NCBI GenBank assembly: GCA_017519885.1
Contig: JAFWRO010000060.1
Location: 1-64,000, forward strand
Origin: Liminaster sp017519885
GTDB taxonomy: Bacteria > Bacteroidota > Bacteroidia > Bacteroidales > UBA3663
Direction of reading: 5' to 3'
Length of the DNA: 64,000 bases
Position numbers and translations under genes: made by a program. Positions 1-7,023 of the stretch are shown here, piece after piece; position 1 is the stretch's first letter; the number at the start of each line of letters is the position of its first letter. The notes under the pieces were generated by a model that did not search any database, was not told the origin of the DNA, and was given only the letters and a program-made list of their open reading frames with translations.

Positions 1-219
1 AGATTTCAAAGATCGTGCCTAGGTTTACACTTTTTAAGCAGAAAAAGCATAAATGCCTATGGACTTCGGGTTAACACAATAAATTTCGAAGTTGAAACCC
101 CGCCTCAGCTGCTTCTGGGGGTGTGGGAAACTTCAGTATTTAAATATTGTCTCGTCACCACAGATGTTGCGCATCTTCATGCAAAGGGCTTTCTCTGCGC
201 AGGAGATTAACTATAATTC
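1..219 (-). ncRNA. possible leftward untranslated RNA, 3' end outside the window
   Basis: A good Bacteroidetes -7 box (TATCTTTG, complement of 225-232) points left into a stretch without a convincing reading frame. The predicted transcript can fold: a long hairpin at about 88-150 pairs GAAGTT with AACTTC and CCCC with GGGG around a CAG/CTG-closed loop. A short rightward frame at 92-283 needs a TTG start and lacks gene-like composition. The RNA could be a small regulatory RNA or the leader of a gene to the left. I do not recognise a known family. Confidence 0.3.
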
Positions 220-224
220 GAGCG

Positions 225-232
225 CAAAGATA
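225..232 (-). promoter_or_regulatory. promoter -7 box, leftward
   Basis: TATCTTTG on the minus strand, matching TAnnTTTG. It would start transcription near 217-219, running out of the window to the left. Confidence 0.5.
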
Positions 233-302
233 CATCATTTTGCCGACATGGCCAAGAAAAACTCAATAAAAAACTATATGTGACACAATAATTCGAAATT
301 AC

Positions 303-404
303 TACTGCCTCGACATATACAACACCACGATAGACACTATGAAGAAGATGACCGTGATAATCATATAGGCGATACAGACGTATTTATAGAGTCTGGGACG
401 AGTT
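303..404 (-). pseudogene. truncated copy of an 89-aa membrane protein gene
   Basis: Read leftward, this stretch encodes TRPRLYKY, a hydrophobic helix containing VIFFIV, and a terminal YMSRQ followed by TAG. It matches the last 34 or so residues of the genes at 1520-1789 and 3766-4035 (TRPKLYKY, VIFFIV and AYLSRG in the first of these). DNA similarity stops near 404, just upstream of the TRP codons, and no start codon or N-terminal half is present. It is therefore a 3' remnant of a third paralogue, left by deletion or unequal recombination. Confidence 0.65.
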
Positions 405-553
405 TTCGTCACTTGATGCAAGGGACAAAACGAGGTGGGATTAGTGGAGGACGGATAGTACAAGATTGGAGTGAAGTGGTACTAAGTGAGCGGTGAAGTG
501 TTAAACTAATGTTAAAGTGATGGTGGCACAAGGTTTTCAAATGAAAAATCCCA

Positions 554-561
554 TATCTTTG
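554..561 (+). promoter_or_regulatory. promoter -7 box for the 600-1205 gene
   Basis: TATCTTTG lies 38 bp before the ATG at 600. The -33 region (TTTTC near 533) is weak. Confidence 0.5.
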
Positions 562-599
562 CTCCGAAAGCTAAGATAGAACGTAAAAACACTAATAAT

Positions 600-1205
600 A
601 TGAAAAGACTTTTTTTATCTTTGTTTCTTTTGGCATGCAGCCTGTTGGCTATACAAGATGTGTATGGTCAATATTATTACAAGGATTATTATATCAAGAA
701 AAAGGTTGCCGAACTAGTTCCGTATATTCCTGATCACGGGATGGATAATTGCCGTATGGTGGCGTTTGAGCCATCGTTATATAGGGTGCTGAATCATGCT
801 TTCGAGATTCCTGGGGGCGGCGTTGGCGAAATTGGCGCAGAAGAATGGCTGTATTATTTCGTGTCAGGACAAGATTATGAAGGATACGAAGATGCTAAGG
901 TGGAGGTAGTCGATTACACTTTTATCGGGAAAAAGACGGCTTATGTGGAGGTGAATTATCTGCATCGCAATCATAATATTGTCTTGTATTTCAATGGATT
1001 TGATTGGGTGATTTCGGACTTCGATAATGTGAAAACACGACTCGAGCAATATATCGTTGAGATGCGGGAATATTTTCGGTCAAGCGAATGGGATGCGTAT
1101 GTGGCTAATATTATGAATGGGGATGATGAAGATTGGAAAGCGTCGGCAAGAAGGAAAAAGGAAGAGGTTGAGGAGTATTTCCGAAAGTATCCGGTGAGGA
1201 AATGA
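600..1205 (+). CDS. secreted hypothetical protein, 201 aa
   Basis: The protein starts with a clear signal peptide (MKRLFLSLFLLACSLLAIQ, probable cleavage after DVYG) and should be exported. Residues 95-145 alternate short beta strands (VEVVDYTFIGKKTAYVEV, then IVLYFNGFDWVISDF), the pattern of NTF2-like or DUF3828-like secreted domains. That fold assignment is inference. The C-terminus is a charged helix rich in K and E. It has its own promoter at 554-561 and stands alone; the genes to the right run the other way. I do not recognise the family. Confidence 0.7.
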   Translation: MKRLFLSLFLLACSLLAIQDVYGQYYYKDYYIKKKVAELVPYIPDHGMDNCRMVAFEPSLYRVLNHAFEIPGGGVGEIGAEEWLYYFVSGQDYEGYEDAKVEVVDYTFIGKKTAYVEVNYLHRNHNIVLYFNGFDWVISDFDNVKTRLEQYIVEMREYFRSSEWDAYVANIMNGDDEDWKASARRKKEEVEEYFRKYPVRK

Positions 1206-1215
1206 AAACAATTTT

Positions 1216-1371
1216 ATGAAAAAAAAGGCAAAGCCAGAAAAAAGCCATCCGGATCGCTTTTTATTAATCACGAATTTGAGAATTATAGAATTATTCATAA
1301 AGAAGGTGAAAATGGCAGGAGACTGCGGGCTCAATGGGATTGTTTATATGCGGCTAAGGCCGTCCCCATGA
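1216..1371 (+). CDS. possible 51-aa short ORF
   Basis: An ATG frame 11 nt after the 600-1205 stop runs 51 codons to TGA at 1369-1371, beginning MKKKAKPEKSHPDRFLLI. It has a basic N-terminus and no recognisable domain. Its last codons lie inside the hairpin cluster starting at 1351, so it may be chance. Confidence 0.15.
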   Translation: MKKKAKPEKSHPDRFLLITNLRIIELFIKKVKMAGDCGLNGIVYMRLRPSP

Positions 1372-1491
1372 ATGGGGTCCCTTCCCTTGATTGCTGCAAA
1401 GCATCAATCTGCGGGTCCGGAAAATGTGCTGCCTCAATGGCAGGTATTGGACCTGAACATTTTCTTGCAGATACAACCAGGCCATTGAGGC
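1351..1491. other. cluster of tandem hairpins between convergent genes
   Basis: Successive exact stems: CGGC/GCCG (1351-1362), CCCCAT/ATGGGG (1364-1377), and TTGAT plus GC with GC plus ATCAA (1387-1407). A second set can form alternative folds: GAAAATGT (1420-1427) with ACATTTTC (1457-1464), CTGCC/GGCAG (1429-1443), CAGGT/ACCTG (1441-1455), and GCCTCAATGGC (1431-1441) with GCCATTGAGGC (1481-1491). It could be a structured RNA, or a terminator region for the leftward gene at 1520-1789. Confidence 0.45.
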
Positions 1492-1519
1492 CGAGGTTGT
1501 CTGCATTGCTCGCGTTGTC

Positions 1520-1789
1520 TTACCCTCTCGACAAATAGGCGTGCACGAGAGCCACGATGAAGAAGATGACCGTTAGGGTGCCAAAAATGATGACTGCGTA
1601 TTTATAGAGTTTGGGTCGTGTCTGCTCCCAGGAGTAAATCTTATCGAGGCCCGAGAAGATGAGGTTAATTGACAAGAGCACACCGAACCCCAGGGAAGTC
1701 AAGTTTCTTACACCCGAGAAGTATGCAAAGAAATTGTAGATAAGATACACGGCGCCAAAGAGAACAAGGAAAAGGGCAAATTTTTTCAT
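1520..1789 (-). CDS. small three-helix membrane protein, paralogue A, 89 aa
   Basis: An 89-residue, strongly hydrophobic protein with about three membrane helices (residues 1-25, 33-50 and 65-85) and the C-terminus YLSRG. It aligns without gaps to the 89-residue product of 3766-4035: both share the N-terminal MKK, IYNF, AYFSGVR, EQT and PKL blocks and the terminal SRG. A third, truncated copy lies at 303-404. It follows the AAA-ATPase gene on the same strand after 29 bp, so the two may be co-transcribed. No function is evident; the family appears to be an uncharacterised Bacteroidales inner-membrane protein. Confidence 0.75.
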   Translation of the reverse strand: MKKFALFLVLFGAVYLIYNFFAYFSGVRNLTSLGFGVLLSINLIFSGLDKIYSWEQTRPKLYKYAVIIFGTLTVIFFIVALVHAYLSRG

Positions 1790-1818
1790 AATCAGCGTCT
1801 GATTGTATGCACAATGAA

Positions 1819-3594
1819 TTAAAATTCCTCAGCAACAGCAAGTTCCATACCGCGCCATACGAGAATCAGACGATGGAGCTGGGTGTGTCCTTTGGTGTCG
1901 GCAATGTTGATGCCTTGAGCATAGCGGGTGAGCTGAGCGATGGCAGTTTGGCGAGCTGTCTTGACTTCAACGTCGGTGGACGACGAGGGAAGATACTTCA
2001 ACTCCAGCAGATAGCTGTGTTCGAGGTCGGGATAGGTGTCGAGACGAGGCTGCATATAGATGTCGGCATAACCACCACTCACCTCCTGTCCTCTCAAGCT
2101 CTTCACGCCAGCATCCTGCTCGCTGATGGGCAAGTAGAAATTCTGCAGGCATGTCATTGCAAGGGTGAATCCGTGGACGTAGAATTCGCCCTTTTGCTTG
2201 TCGCGGTTCGAGGAGTAGTGCTGCAACGTTTCGGCGATGAACTCGAAATAGGGACGCCAGTCACCATCGTATGCCATGTTACCCATCAATTTGCCGCGCT
2301 GGTAGTCATCCACCGAGAGATCGTTGTCGCGGTATGTCTGGGTCAGGTAACCGTATATCTGTTCGCGAACCACTTGATTCGGGATGCGGAACAGTATTTC
2401 GTCGCGGTATCTACCCGCAATGGTGAGCATACCGAAATAGTAGAGTAGCGAAACGAAGTTGTCAGGATCAGTGATGCGCTCTGAAGGGAAATGGTCTTTC
2501 AGTTCGGCTGTGATGCTGCCGGTCTCGACGATGTGCTGAATGGTGCTGGCGTCGTGCTCGAAGCCTCTATCCTTGCGAATCAGCATTCGCAGCTTGTTGT
2601 AGTCGGTGCGAATGTTGGCATCAAGCATATTCTCGGGGACTCGTCCTTTACGTCGGATATAGTTGTCGATGAAATAGAGGACCATGTCGCTATTATACAA
2701 GGGCGATTCATCGACACAATCCTTGGCAAAACAATAGTTGTCGTACCATGGCTTCATAATATCGATGAGTTCATCGGTCGAATGCTGGAACGTATAGTAT
2801 TGGCGATAATAATCAATCATCTCGCGTACCTCTTCTTCGGTGAACCCTACCATTGCATTGAATTCTGGCTGTGTCGTGTAGTTGGTGCCGATGTTGAATC
2901 CGCTGGTTAGGTCATCCATCGTCACGGGGCTGACACCCGTGATGAATGCGCGTTTGATGGCGCTGTCTGAACTGCCTTTCACAACATTGAAGAACTGACG
3001 AAGGGCACCAGTGCCGTGGGTTTGCGACTTGTAGGCATGCTCGGTGGTTGGGTCTGCAAGGATGTCGTTGGTGAAGTGGTCGTACTCATCGATGAAGAGA
3101 TAAATCTGTTGACCTGCTTCACGCGCCATGATGCTGAGGTGTGACAACATCTCTCTTGCTGACATTTTTTGATTAAGTCCTTCCAAAATGCCATCTGGCA
3201 GTAAATCCTTATAGACACGACAGAATGACTGCATTTCCTGCATGCAATAGAAGTTCATGCTCTCCTCATACTTGTCCAATCCTCCCCCAATCATCGAGAA
3301 GTTCAGATAAAGCACGAGGTACTGGTTGTGGCTCTCGGTGGGATGCTGGCCAATCCACAGGTCGCCAAAGAGTCGGTCGAAGAGCTCGGCTTTGCGCACG
3401 TCGTAATATTGACGCAGCATATTCATCAGCAGCGACTTGCCGAAGCGGCGAGGACGGATGAAGAAGAAATAGTGATTCGCTGCCTCTATCTCGGGGATGA
3501 AGCGGGTCTTATCGACATAGTAGTAGTTCGAGAGGCGCACGTCCTCCCAGTTCTGCATCCCGTAGGGGATTCTTTTAGCTTTATCGTTCATCAT
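1819..3594 (-). CDS. AAA-ATPase-like protein with C-terminal PD-(D/E)XK nuclease-type domain
   Basis: The N-terminus carries the IPYGMQNWEDVR...YYYVDKT signature of the AAA-ATPase_like family, followed by a P-loop-like FIRPRRFGKS and a LFIDEYD Walker B-like motif. The C-terminal 100 residues hold a PD-(D/E)XK-type core: an aspartate in the DIYMQPR strand, then LLELK. Such proteins are numerous in Bacteroidales genomes and their role is unproven. The start at 3594 is preferred because AAGGAC lies just upstream and it leaves a leader of about 36 nt from the promoter; an in-frame upstream ATG exists at 3618. The protein is about 591 residues and intact. Confidence 0.88.
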   Translation of the reverse strand: MMNDKAKRIPYGMQNWEDVRLSNYYYVDKTRFIPEIEAANHYFFFIRPRRFGKSLLMNMLRQYYDVRKAELFDRLFGDLWIGQHPTESHNQYLVLYLNFSMIGGGLDKYEESMNFYCMQEMQSFCRVYKDLLPDGILEGLNQKMSAREMLSHLSIMAREAGQQIYLFIDEYDHFTNDILADPTTEHAYKSQTHGTGALRQFFNVVKGSSDSAIKRAFITGVSPVTMDDLTSGFNIGTNYTTQPEFNAMVGFTEEEVREMIDYYRQYYTFQHSTDELIDIMKPWYDNYCFAKDCVDESPLYNSDMVLYFIDNYIRRKGRVPENMLDANIRTDYNKLRMLIRKDRGFEHDASTIQHIVETGSITAELKDHFPSERITDPDNFVSLLYYFGMLTIAGRYRDEILFRIPNQVVREQIYGYLTQTYRDNDLSVDDYQRGKLMGNMAYDGDWRPYFEFIAETLQHYSSNRDKQKGEFYVHGFTLAMTCLQNFYLPISEQDAGVKSLRGQEVSGGYADIYMQPRLDTYPDLEHSYLLELKYLPSSSTDVEVKTARQTAIAQLTRYAQGINIADTKGHTQLHRLILVWRGMELAVAEEF

Positions 3595-3637
3595 GTCCTT
3601 CAATGAGTGTTTGAGCACTTTTTTTAGTTTTTCGTTG

Positions 3638-3669
3638 CAAAGATAGCGTGTTTTTCAGTAAATTCCAAA
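3638..3669 (-). promoter_or_regulatory. promoter of the AAA-ATPase-like gene
   Basis: On the minus strand TTTG (3666-3669), a 20-bp spacer and TATCTTTG (3638-3645) form a full Bacteroidetes promoter. Transcription should start near 3631. Confidence 0.65.
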
Positions 3670-3723
3670 AAAATGGGGAAAAAAATCAAATGGGTCACGA
3701 AAATGTATTAAGTATCTATCACG

Positions 3724-3743
3724 ACGGGGGTGTAAGCCCCCGT
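3724..3743 (-). terminator. GC-rich stem-loop after paralogue B
   Basis: ACGGGGG and CCCCCGT form a 7-bp stem with a 6-nt loop, 23 bp past the stop of the gene at 3766-4035. There is no strong T-run on either strand, so termination is plausible but not assured. Confidence 0.4.
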
Positions 3744-3765
3744 TTGACAACGTACCAATAACGAT

Positions 3766-4035
3766 TTACCCCCTCGACATATACACCTCCACGATAGTAG
3801 CGATGAAGAAGATGAACGCAAATATCATAAAGGTAATTCCGAAGTATTTAATGAGTTTGGGGTGAGTCTGCTCCAGATTGAAAATCCTGTTGAGACCCGA
3901 GAGGATGAGGGAAATGGCAAGGAGCAATCCGAGAAACATGGTCATCAAACTTCTTACGCCAGAGAAGTATGCATAGAAGTTGTAGATGAAATAAGTGGCT
4001 CCGAGAAGAACCATAAAAATAGCGTATTTTTTCAT
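3766..4035 (-). CDS. small three-helix membrane protein, paralogue B, 89 aa
   Basis: Gap-free paralogue of the protein at 1520-1789, beginning MKKYAIFMVLLGATYFIYNF and ending YMSRG. Three hydrophobic segments predict an inner-membrane protein with few exposed residues. An upstream in-frame extension to 4113 exists, but the promoter (TATCTTTG at 4084-4091) lies inside that extension, so the ATG at 4035 is the true start, giving the same 89-residue length as paralogue A. It is transcribed alone and followed by a GC-rich stem-loop at 3724-3743. Function is unknown. Confidence 0.75.
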   Translation of the reverse strand: MKKYAIFMVLLGATYFIYNFYAYFSGVRSLMTMFLGLLLAISLILSGLNRIFNLEQTHPKLIKYFGITFMIFAFIFFIATIVEVYMSRG

Positions 4036-4083
4036 AGATAAAATATTGAGAGGATTGGTTAATATAGTCGATCTTAGAGGGCA

Positions 4084-4114
4084 CAAAGATACACTTTTTT
4101 TTAATATATACAAA
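4084..4114 (-). promoter_or_regulatory. promoter of paralogue B
   Basis: Minus-strand TTTG (4111-4114), 19-bp spacer, TATCTTTG (4084-4091). It gives a leader of about 40 nt before the ATG at 4035. Confidence 0.65.
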
Positions 4115-4226
4115 AAAAATCAATAATTTTTCTACAATATTACATTTAAATATGTTGCTAAGATTGCATCTTTTTCATTTTTCCCGTATTATTGAAGTGA
4201 AATGTGGTTTTTGGGAGAAGTTTTGT

Positions 4227-4257
4227 TTTGAATGTTCGGAAAAAATCACTATCTTTG
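4227..4257 (+). promoter_or_regulatory. promoter of nitroreductase gene 4284-4808
   Basis: TTTG (4227-4230), 19-bp spacer, TATCTTTG (4250-4257). Because the -7 box lies downstream of the in-frame ATG at 4152, it fixes the start at 4284. Confidence 0.7.
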
Positions 4258-4283
4258 CGGCGTTATTTAACACAAATATCAGT

Positions 4284-4808
4284 ATGAATTCTTTCCTGGA
4301 ATTGGCAAAAGAGCGGTGCTCGGTGCGCGCATACAAGTCGGATCGCGTCGAAGCGGAAAAGCTGGATTATATCCTTGAGGCTGCTCGAATGGCTCCATCG
4401 GCGGTGAACAAGCAGCCTTGGAAAATCTATATGATTACGCCTGAGAGCGGTGGGGAAATTCGCGAGAAGGTGCAGCGCTGCTACGACCGCGAGTGGTTCA
4501 AGACGGCTCCGTACTATCTGATTCTTTGCATCGAGCACGACCAGAGCTGGCATCGTGGCAACGATGGCAAGGACCACGGCGACATCGACATCGCGATACT
4601 TGCCGAGCATATCTGCCTTGCGGCTGCCGAGCAGGGCCTGGGCACTTGCTGGGTTTGCAACTTTGATGCGAAGATGTGTCACGAGGCGTTTGGATTCAGA
4701 GCTGACGAGGAGCCTGCCGTGCTCATTCCCTTTGGCTATCCTGCCGATGACTTTGTGGCGAAGGAGAAGACACGAAAGACGATTGAGGAAATAACCAAGG
4801 TATTTTAA
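4284..4808 (+). CDS. nitroreductase family protein, cytoplasmic, 174 aa
   Basis: FMN-dependent nitroreductase fold. The N-terminal FLELAKERCSVRAYKSD is the family signature in which the R-S-V/I-R segment contacts the FMN phosphate; APSAVNKQPWKIY is the second conserved flavin-binding block; the C-terminal half has AAAEQGLGTCWVC and IPFGYPAD. The family reduces nitro compounds, quinones or flavins with NAD(P)H; the natural substrate cannot be told. There is no signal peptide. It precedes the menaquinone genes ubiE and menA but has its own promoter and is separated from them by a 410-bp structured spacer. A second, exported family member lies at 7024-7650. Confidence 0.9.
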   Translation: MNSFLELAKERCSVRAYKSDRVEAEKLDYILEAARMAPSAVNKQPWKIYMITPESGGEIREKVQRCYDREWFKTAPYYLILCIEHDQSWHRGNDGKDHGDIDIAILAEHICLAAAEQGLGTCWVCNFDAKMCHEAFGFRADEEPAVLIPFGYPADDFVAKEKTRKTIEEITKVF

Positions 4809-4841
4809 ACAAAAAGACGAAAAATGGGTATGAAAGAATGA

Positions 4842-4900
4842 AGAGCTTCATCAGAAGCTCTGACGTATATGGCGAGCTTGTCAGCTGAAAGCAAGCTTTT
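4842..4900 (+). terminator. two stem-loops after the nitroreductase gene
   Basis: AGAGCTTC/GAAGCTCT (4842-4861, loop ATCA), then AGCTTG/CAAGCT (4875-4897) followed by TTTT. The second has the form of an intrinsic terminator. Confidence 0.4.
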
Positions 4901-4964
4901 CTCTGCCAATCTCTCCACATCCGTCACCCTTCGGGTTATTCATTCTTCCCTACCGAAAATCGCT

Positions 4965-5051
4965 TCGCAGAAAAATCTTAAAAATATCCGCGATCCAATT
5001 TTTATGGATAAAATTCTTGACGAACCTATATTTTTAAGGATATTTCTGCGA
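4965..5051. repeat. imperfect inverted repeat upstream of ubiE
   Basis: CTTAAAAATAT (4977-4987) is the exact reverse complement of ATATTTTTAAG (5028-5038). Matching continues outward with few mismatches (TCGCAGAAA against TTTCTGCGA), giving arms of about 23 nt around a 40-nt centre. The remaining spacer (5052-5217) holds further small hairpins such as CCAC/GTGG and CGCC/GGCG, and a second GAGCTTG...AGCTGAAAG motif like that at 4874-4890. No gene and no TAnnTTTG box is visible here. Confidence 0.5.
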
Positions 5052-5217
5052 TAGCTATTTTAAGGGGATTGAATGAATGCCACGAAGTGGTGCTGAATGG
5101 CTTAGAGCTGGCTGATGGGAGCTTGCTCACAGCTGAAAGGTATAAGACAGAAAGCAAAGGCGCCTTCAGGCGGCTCCATTCAATTCACTTCATTTTTCAT
5201 CTTATAATATTATAATT

Positions 5218-5910
5218 ATGGCGAAAAAGAACTTTGTGGAGAAGATGTTTGATGACATCGCTCCTACCTATGATAAATTGAATCATATCCTTTCGCTCAA
5301 CGTGGACAAGAGCTGGAGGCGAAAGGCGGTGAAGCGGATCTGTTCGACCAATCCGCAGCACGTGCTCGACATCGCGTGCGGAACGGGAGACTTCGCGATT
5401 GCCTTGGCACAAGCCGGTGTACCAAAGGTTTCGGGAATAGATATCTCGGAGGGTATGCTCGAAGTGGGACGTGAGAAGGTGAAGAGTCTCGGTCTGGATA
5501 TCGAAATGAAGGTGGACGACAGCGAGTGCCTGAGTTATGCCGACAATACCTTCGATGCCATCAGCGTGGCTTTCGGCGTTCGCAATTTTGAGCATCTGCA
5601 ATTGGGACTGAACGAGATGAACCGCGTGCTTCGACCCGGGGCCTTGGTTTGCATCGTGGAGCTTTCGGTGCCCTCGAATCCGATTTTGCTATGGGGCTAC
5701 AAGCTCTATTTCCTGCACGTCCTTCCGTTTATCGGCGGACTCATTTCGGGTAATAAGAGTGCTTACAGGTATTTGCCGAAGTCGGTGCTGAACTTCCCCA
5801 AGCCGGACAAGGTGTGCGAGATGCTGCGTCTGGCAGGGTTCGAAAAGGTGGAGGCCAAAGCGTTCACGTTCGGGCTTTGTCGGATGTTCACGGGGGTCAA
5901 GAAAGGGTGA
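5218..5910 (+). CDS. ubiE: demethylmenaquinone methyltransferase (UbiE/MenG)
   Basis: Class I SAM methyltransferase that methylates demethylmenaquinone in the last step of menaquinone synthesis. Visible features: the family N-terminus FDDIAPTYDKLNHILSL, SAM-binding motif I LDIACGTGDFA (residues 49-59), acidic DIS after strand 2, the YADNTFDAISVAFGVRNF block (ubiE/COQ5 signature) and the C-terminal FPKPDKVCEMLRLAGF. The length (230 aa) is normal. menA follows at 6024 on the same strand, so the two last steps of the pathway sit together. Bacteroidales use menaquinone for fumarate respiration, which fits. Confidence 0.96.
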   Translation: MAKKNFVEKMFDDIAPTYDKLNHILSLNVDKSWRRKAVKRICSTNPQHVLDIACGTGDFAIALAQAGVPKVSGIDISEGMLEVGREKVKSLGLDIEMKVDDSECLSYADNTFDAISVAFGVRNFEHLQLGLNEMNRVLRPGALVCIVELSVPSNPILLWGYKLYFLHVLPFIGGLISGNKSAYRYLPKSVLNFPKPDKVCEMLRLAGFEKVEAKAFTFGLCRMFTGVKKG

Positions 5911-5915
5911 TAGTG

Positions 5916-5933
5916 GCGGCCATATACGGCCGC
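5916..5933. repeat. dispersed palindrome, GCGGCC type
   Basis: GCGGCC-atatac-GGCCGC lies 6 bp after the ubiE stop. It is one of at least eight related spacer palindromes in the window. Confidence 0.6.
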
Positions 5934-5984
5934 AGCGAGAATACAAAGCGGCGGCAAAAGACGGCTGGACAAGGACGCTAAGGT

Positions 5985-6002
5985 GCGGCCAAGCTTGGCC
6001 GC
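5985..6002. repeat. dispersed palindrome, perfect 18 bp
   Basis: GCGGCCAAGCTTGGCCGC is a perfect palindrome in the ubiE-menA spacer. Its core GCCAAGCTTGGC also occurs at 49535-49550. Confidence 0.65.
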
Positions 6003-6023
6003 GACGATTAACAGAATAACGAA

Positions 6024-6992
6024 ATGGCAATGAATAACGAGATAAAGGTGAATTCGGTGAAGGCGTGGCTGCTGGCTGCACGACCGAAGACGCTGACGGG
6101 GGCGATGATCCCCGTGATGCTGGCAGGTGCGATGGCATATCGTGTGGGTGCATTCGACGAAACTTCATTCGGGACACCTGGATTGCATCTTTTCCTTTGG
6201 CTGTGTTGCGCGCTGTTTGCGTGCCTGATGCAGGTTGCTGCCAATATGATCAACGACCTGTATGACTTCCGCAAAGGAACGGATCGCGAGGACAGACTGG
6301 GCCCTGAGCGTGCCTGTGCACAAGGATGGATTACACCTGAAGCTATGCGCAAGGGCATCGTCTGCGTTCTGGTGGCGGCTTGTTTTGTCGGACTTGCTGC
6401 CGTGTATAAGAGCTACGAGTTCCTACCCTGGAAGGGCGTGGAATTCGTTCTGCTGGGTCTGATATGCGTGGTCTTTGCCTTCCTCTACACCACCCGACTG
6501 TCGTATATGGGATGGGGCGATCTGCTTGTGCTCATCTTCTTCGGTTTCGTACCCGTCTGCGGCACCTATTATCTGCAGACACTCTATATTGGAACGAATG
6601 CCATTCTGCTGAGCCTGATTGCGGGCATTGCCATCGATGCGCTCCTGATGATCAACAACTATCGTGATCGAGACCAGGACCGTATTTCGGGCAAGCGTAC
6701 GATAGTGGTACGATTTGGCGAGAAGTGCGGACGCTATGCTTATCTGCTGATCGGCGTGATTGTGACGGCGCTGGTCTTCTGGCTTTGCTGGCGTACGATA
6801 ATGTTCGATGGCAGGGCGGTGCGTTTCGTTTTCCTCGCCTTGCAATTGATCTATCCTTTTATGCACTTTATGACTTGGCGCAAGATGGTCAAGATCTTTT
6901 CGGGCAGAGCATTGAACGGAATCCTGGGCGAAACTTCGCGCAATATGTTCCTGATGGCGGCATTCCTGTCGCTGGCATTGATGTTAGGATAA
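6024..6992 (+). CDS. menA: 1,4-dihydroxy-2-naphthoate polyprenyltransferase (MenA)
   Basis: Integral membrane prenyltransferase of the UbiA superfamily that attaches a polyprenyl chain to 1,4-dihydroxy-2-naphthoate, giving demethylmenaquinone for UbiE. The first aspartate-rich motif NDLYDFRKGTD and the second, NNYRDRDQDRISGKRT, are both present, along with an N-terminal WLLAARPKTL typical of MenA. Eight to nine hydrophobic helices can be counted over 322 residues. It lies 113 bp after ubiE, with two palindromes in the gap, and is followed after 31 bp by the lipoprotein nitroreductase, so the three may form an operon. Confidence 0.95.
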   Translation: MAMNNEIKVNSVKAWLLAARPKTLTGAMIPVMLAGAMAYRVGAFDETSFGTPGLHLFLWLCCALFACLMQVAANMINDLYDFRKGTDREDRLGPERACAQGWITPEAMRKGIVCVLVAACFVGLAAVYKSYEFLPWKGVEFVLLGLICVVFAFLYTTRLSYMGWGDLLVLIFFGFVPVCGTYYLQTLYIGTNAILLSLIAGIAIDALLMINNYRDRDQDRISGKRTIVVRFGEKCGRYAYLLIGVIVTALVFWLCWRTIMFDGRAVRFVFLALQLIYPFMHFMTWRKMVKIFSGRALNGILGETSRNMFLMAAFLSLALMLG

Positions 6993-7023
6993 CTTATTTC
7001 AAACCAATTAATTTATAAACAAA

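Noticed and set aside
92..283. Rightward 63-codon frame near the left edge
   Set aside because: It needs a TTG start, has unusual composition and lies opposite the predicted leftward transcript.
1080..1334. Leftward 84-codon frame
   Set aside because: It overlaps the end of the secreted hypothetical gene antisense and its hydrophobic composition comes from A/T-rich spacer.
1807..2448. Rightward frame of 213 codons opposite the AAA-ATPase-like gene
   Set aside because: Antisense shadow; the leftward protein has clear P-loop-like and nuclease motifs and its own promoter.
4152..4283. N-terminal extension of the nitroreductase to 4152
   Set aside because: The promoter -7 box at 4250-4257 lies inside it and the added residues do not match the family.
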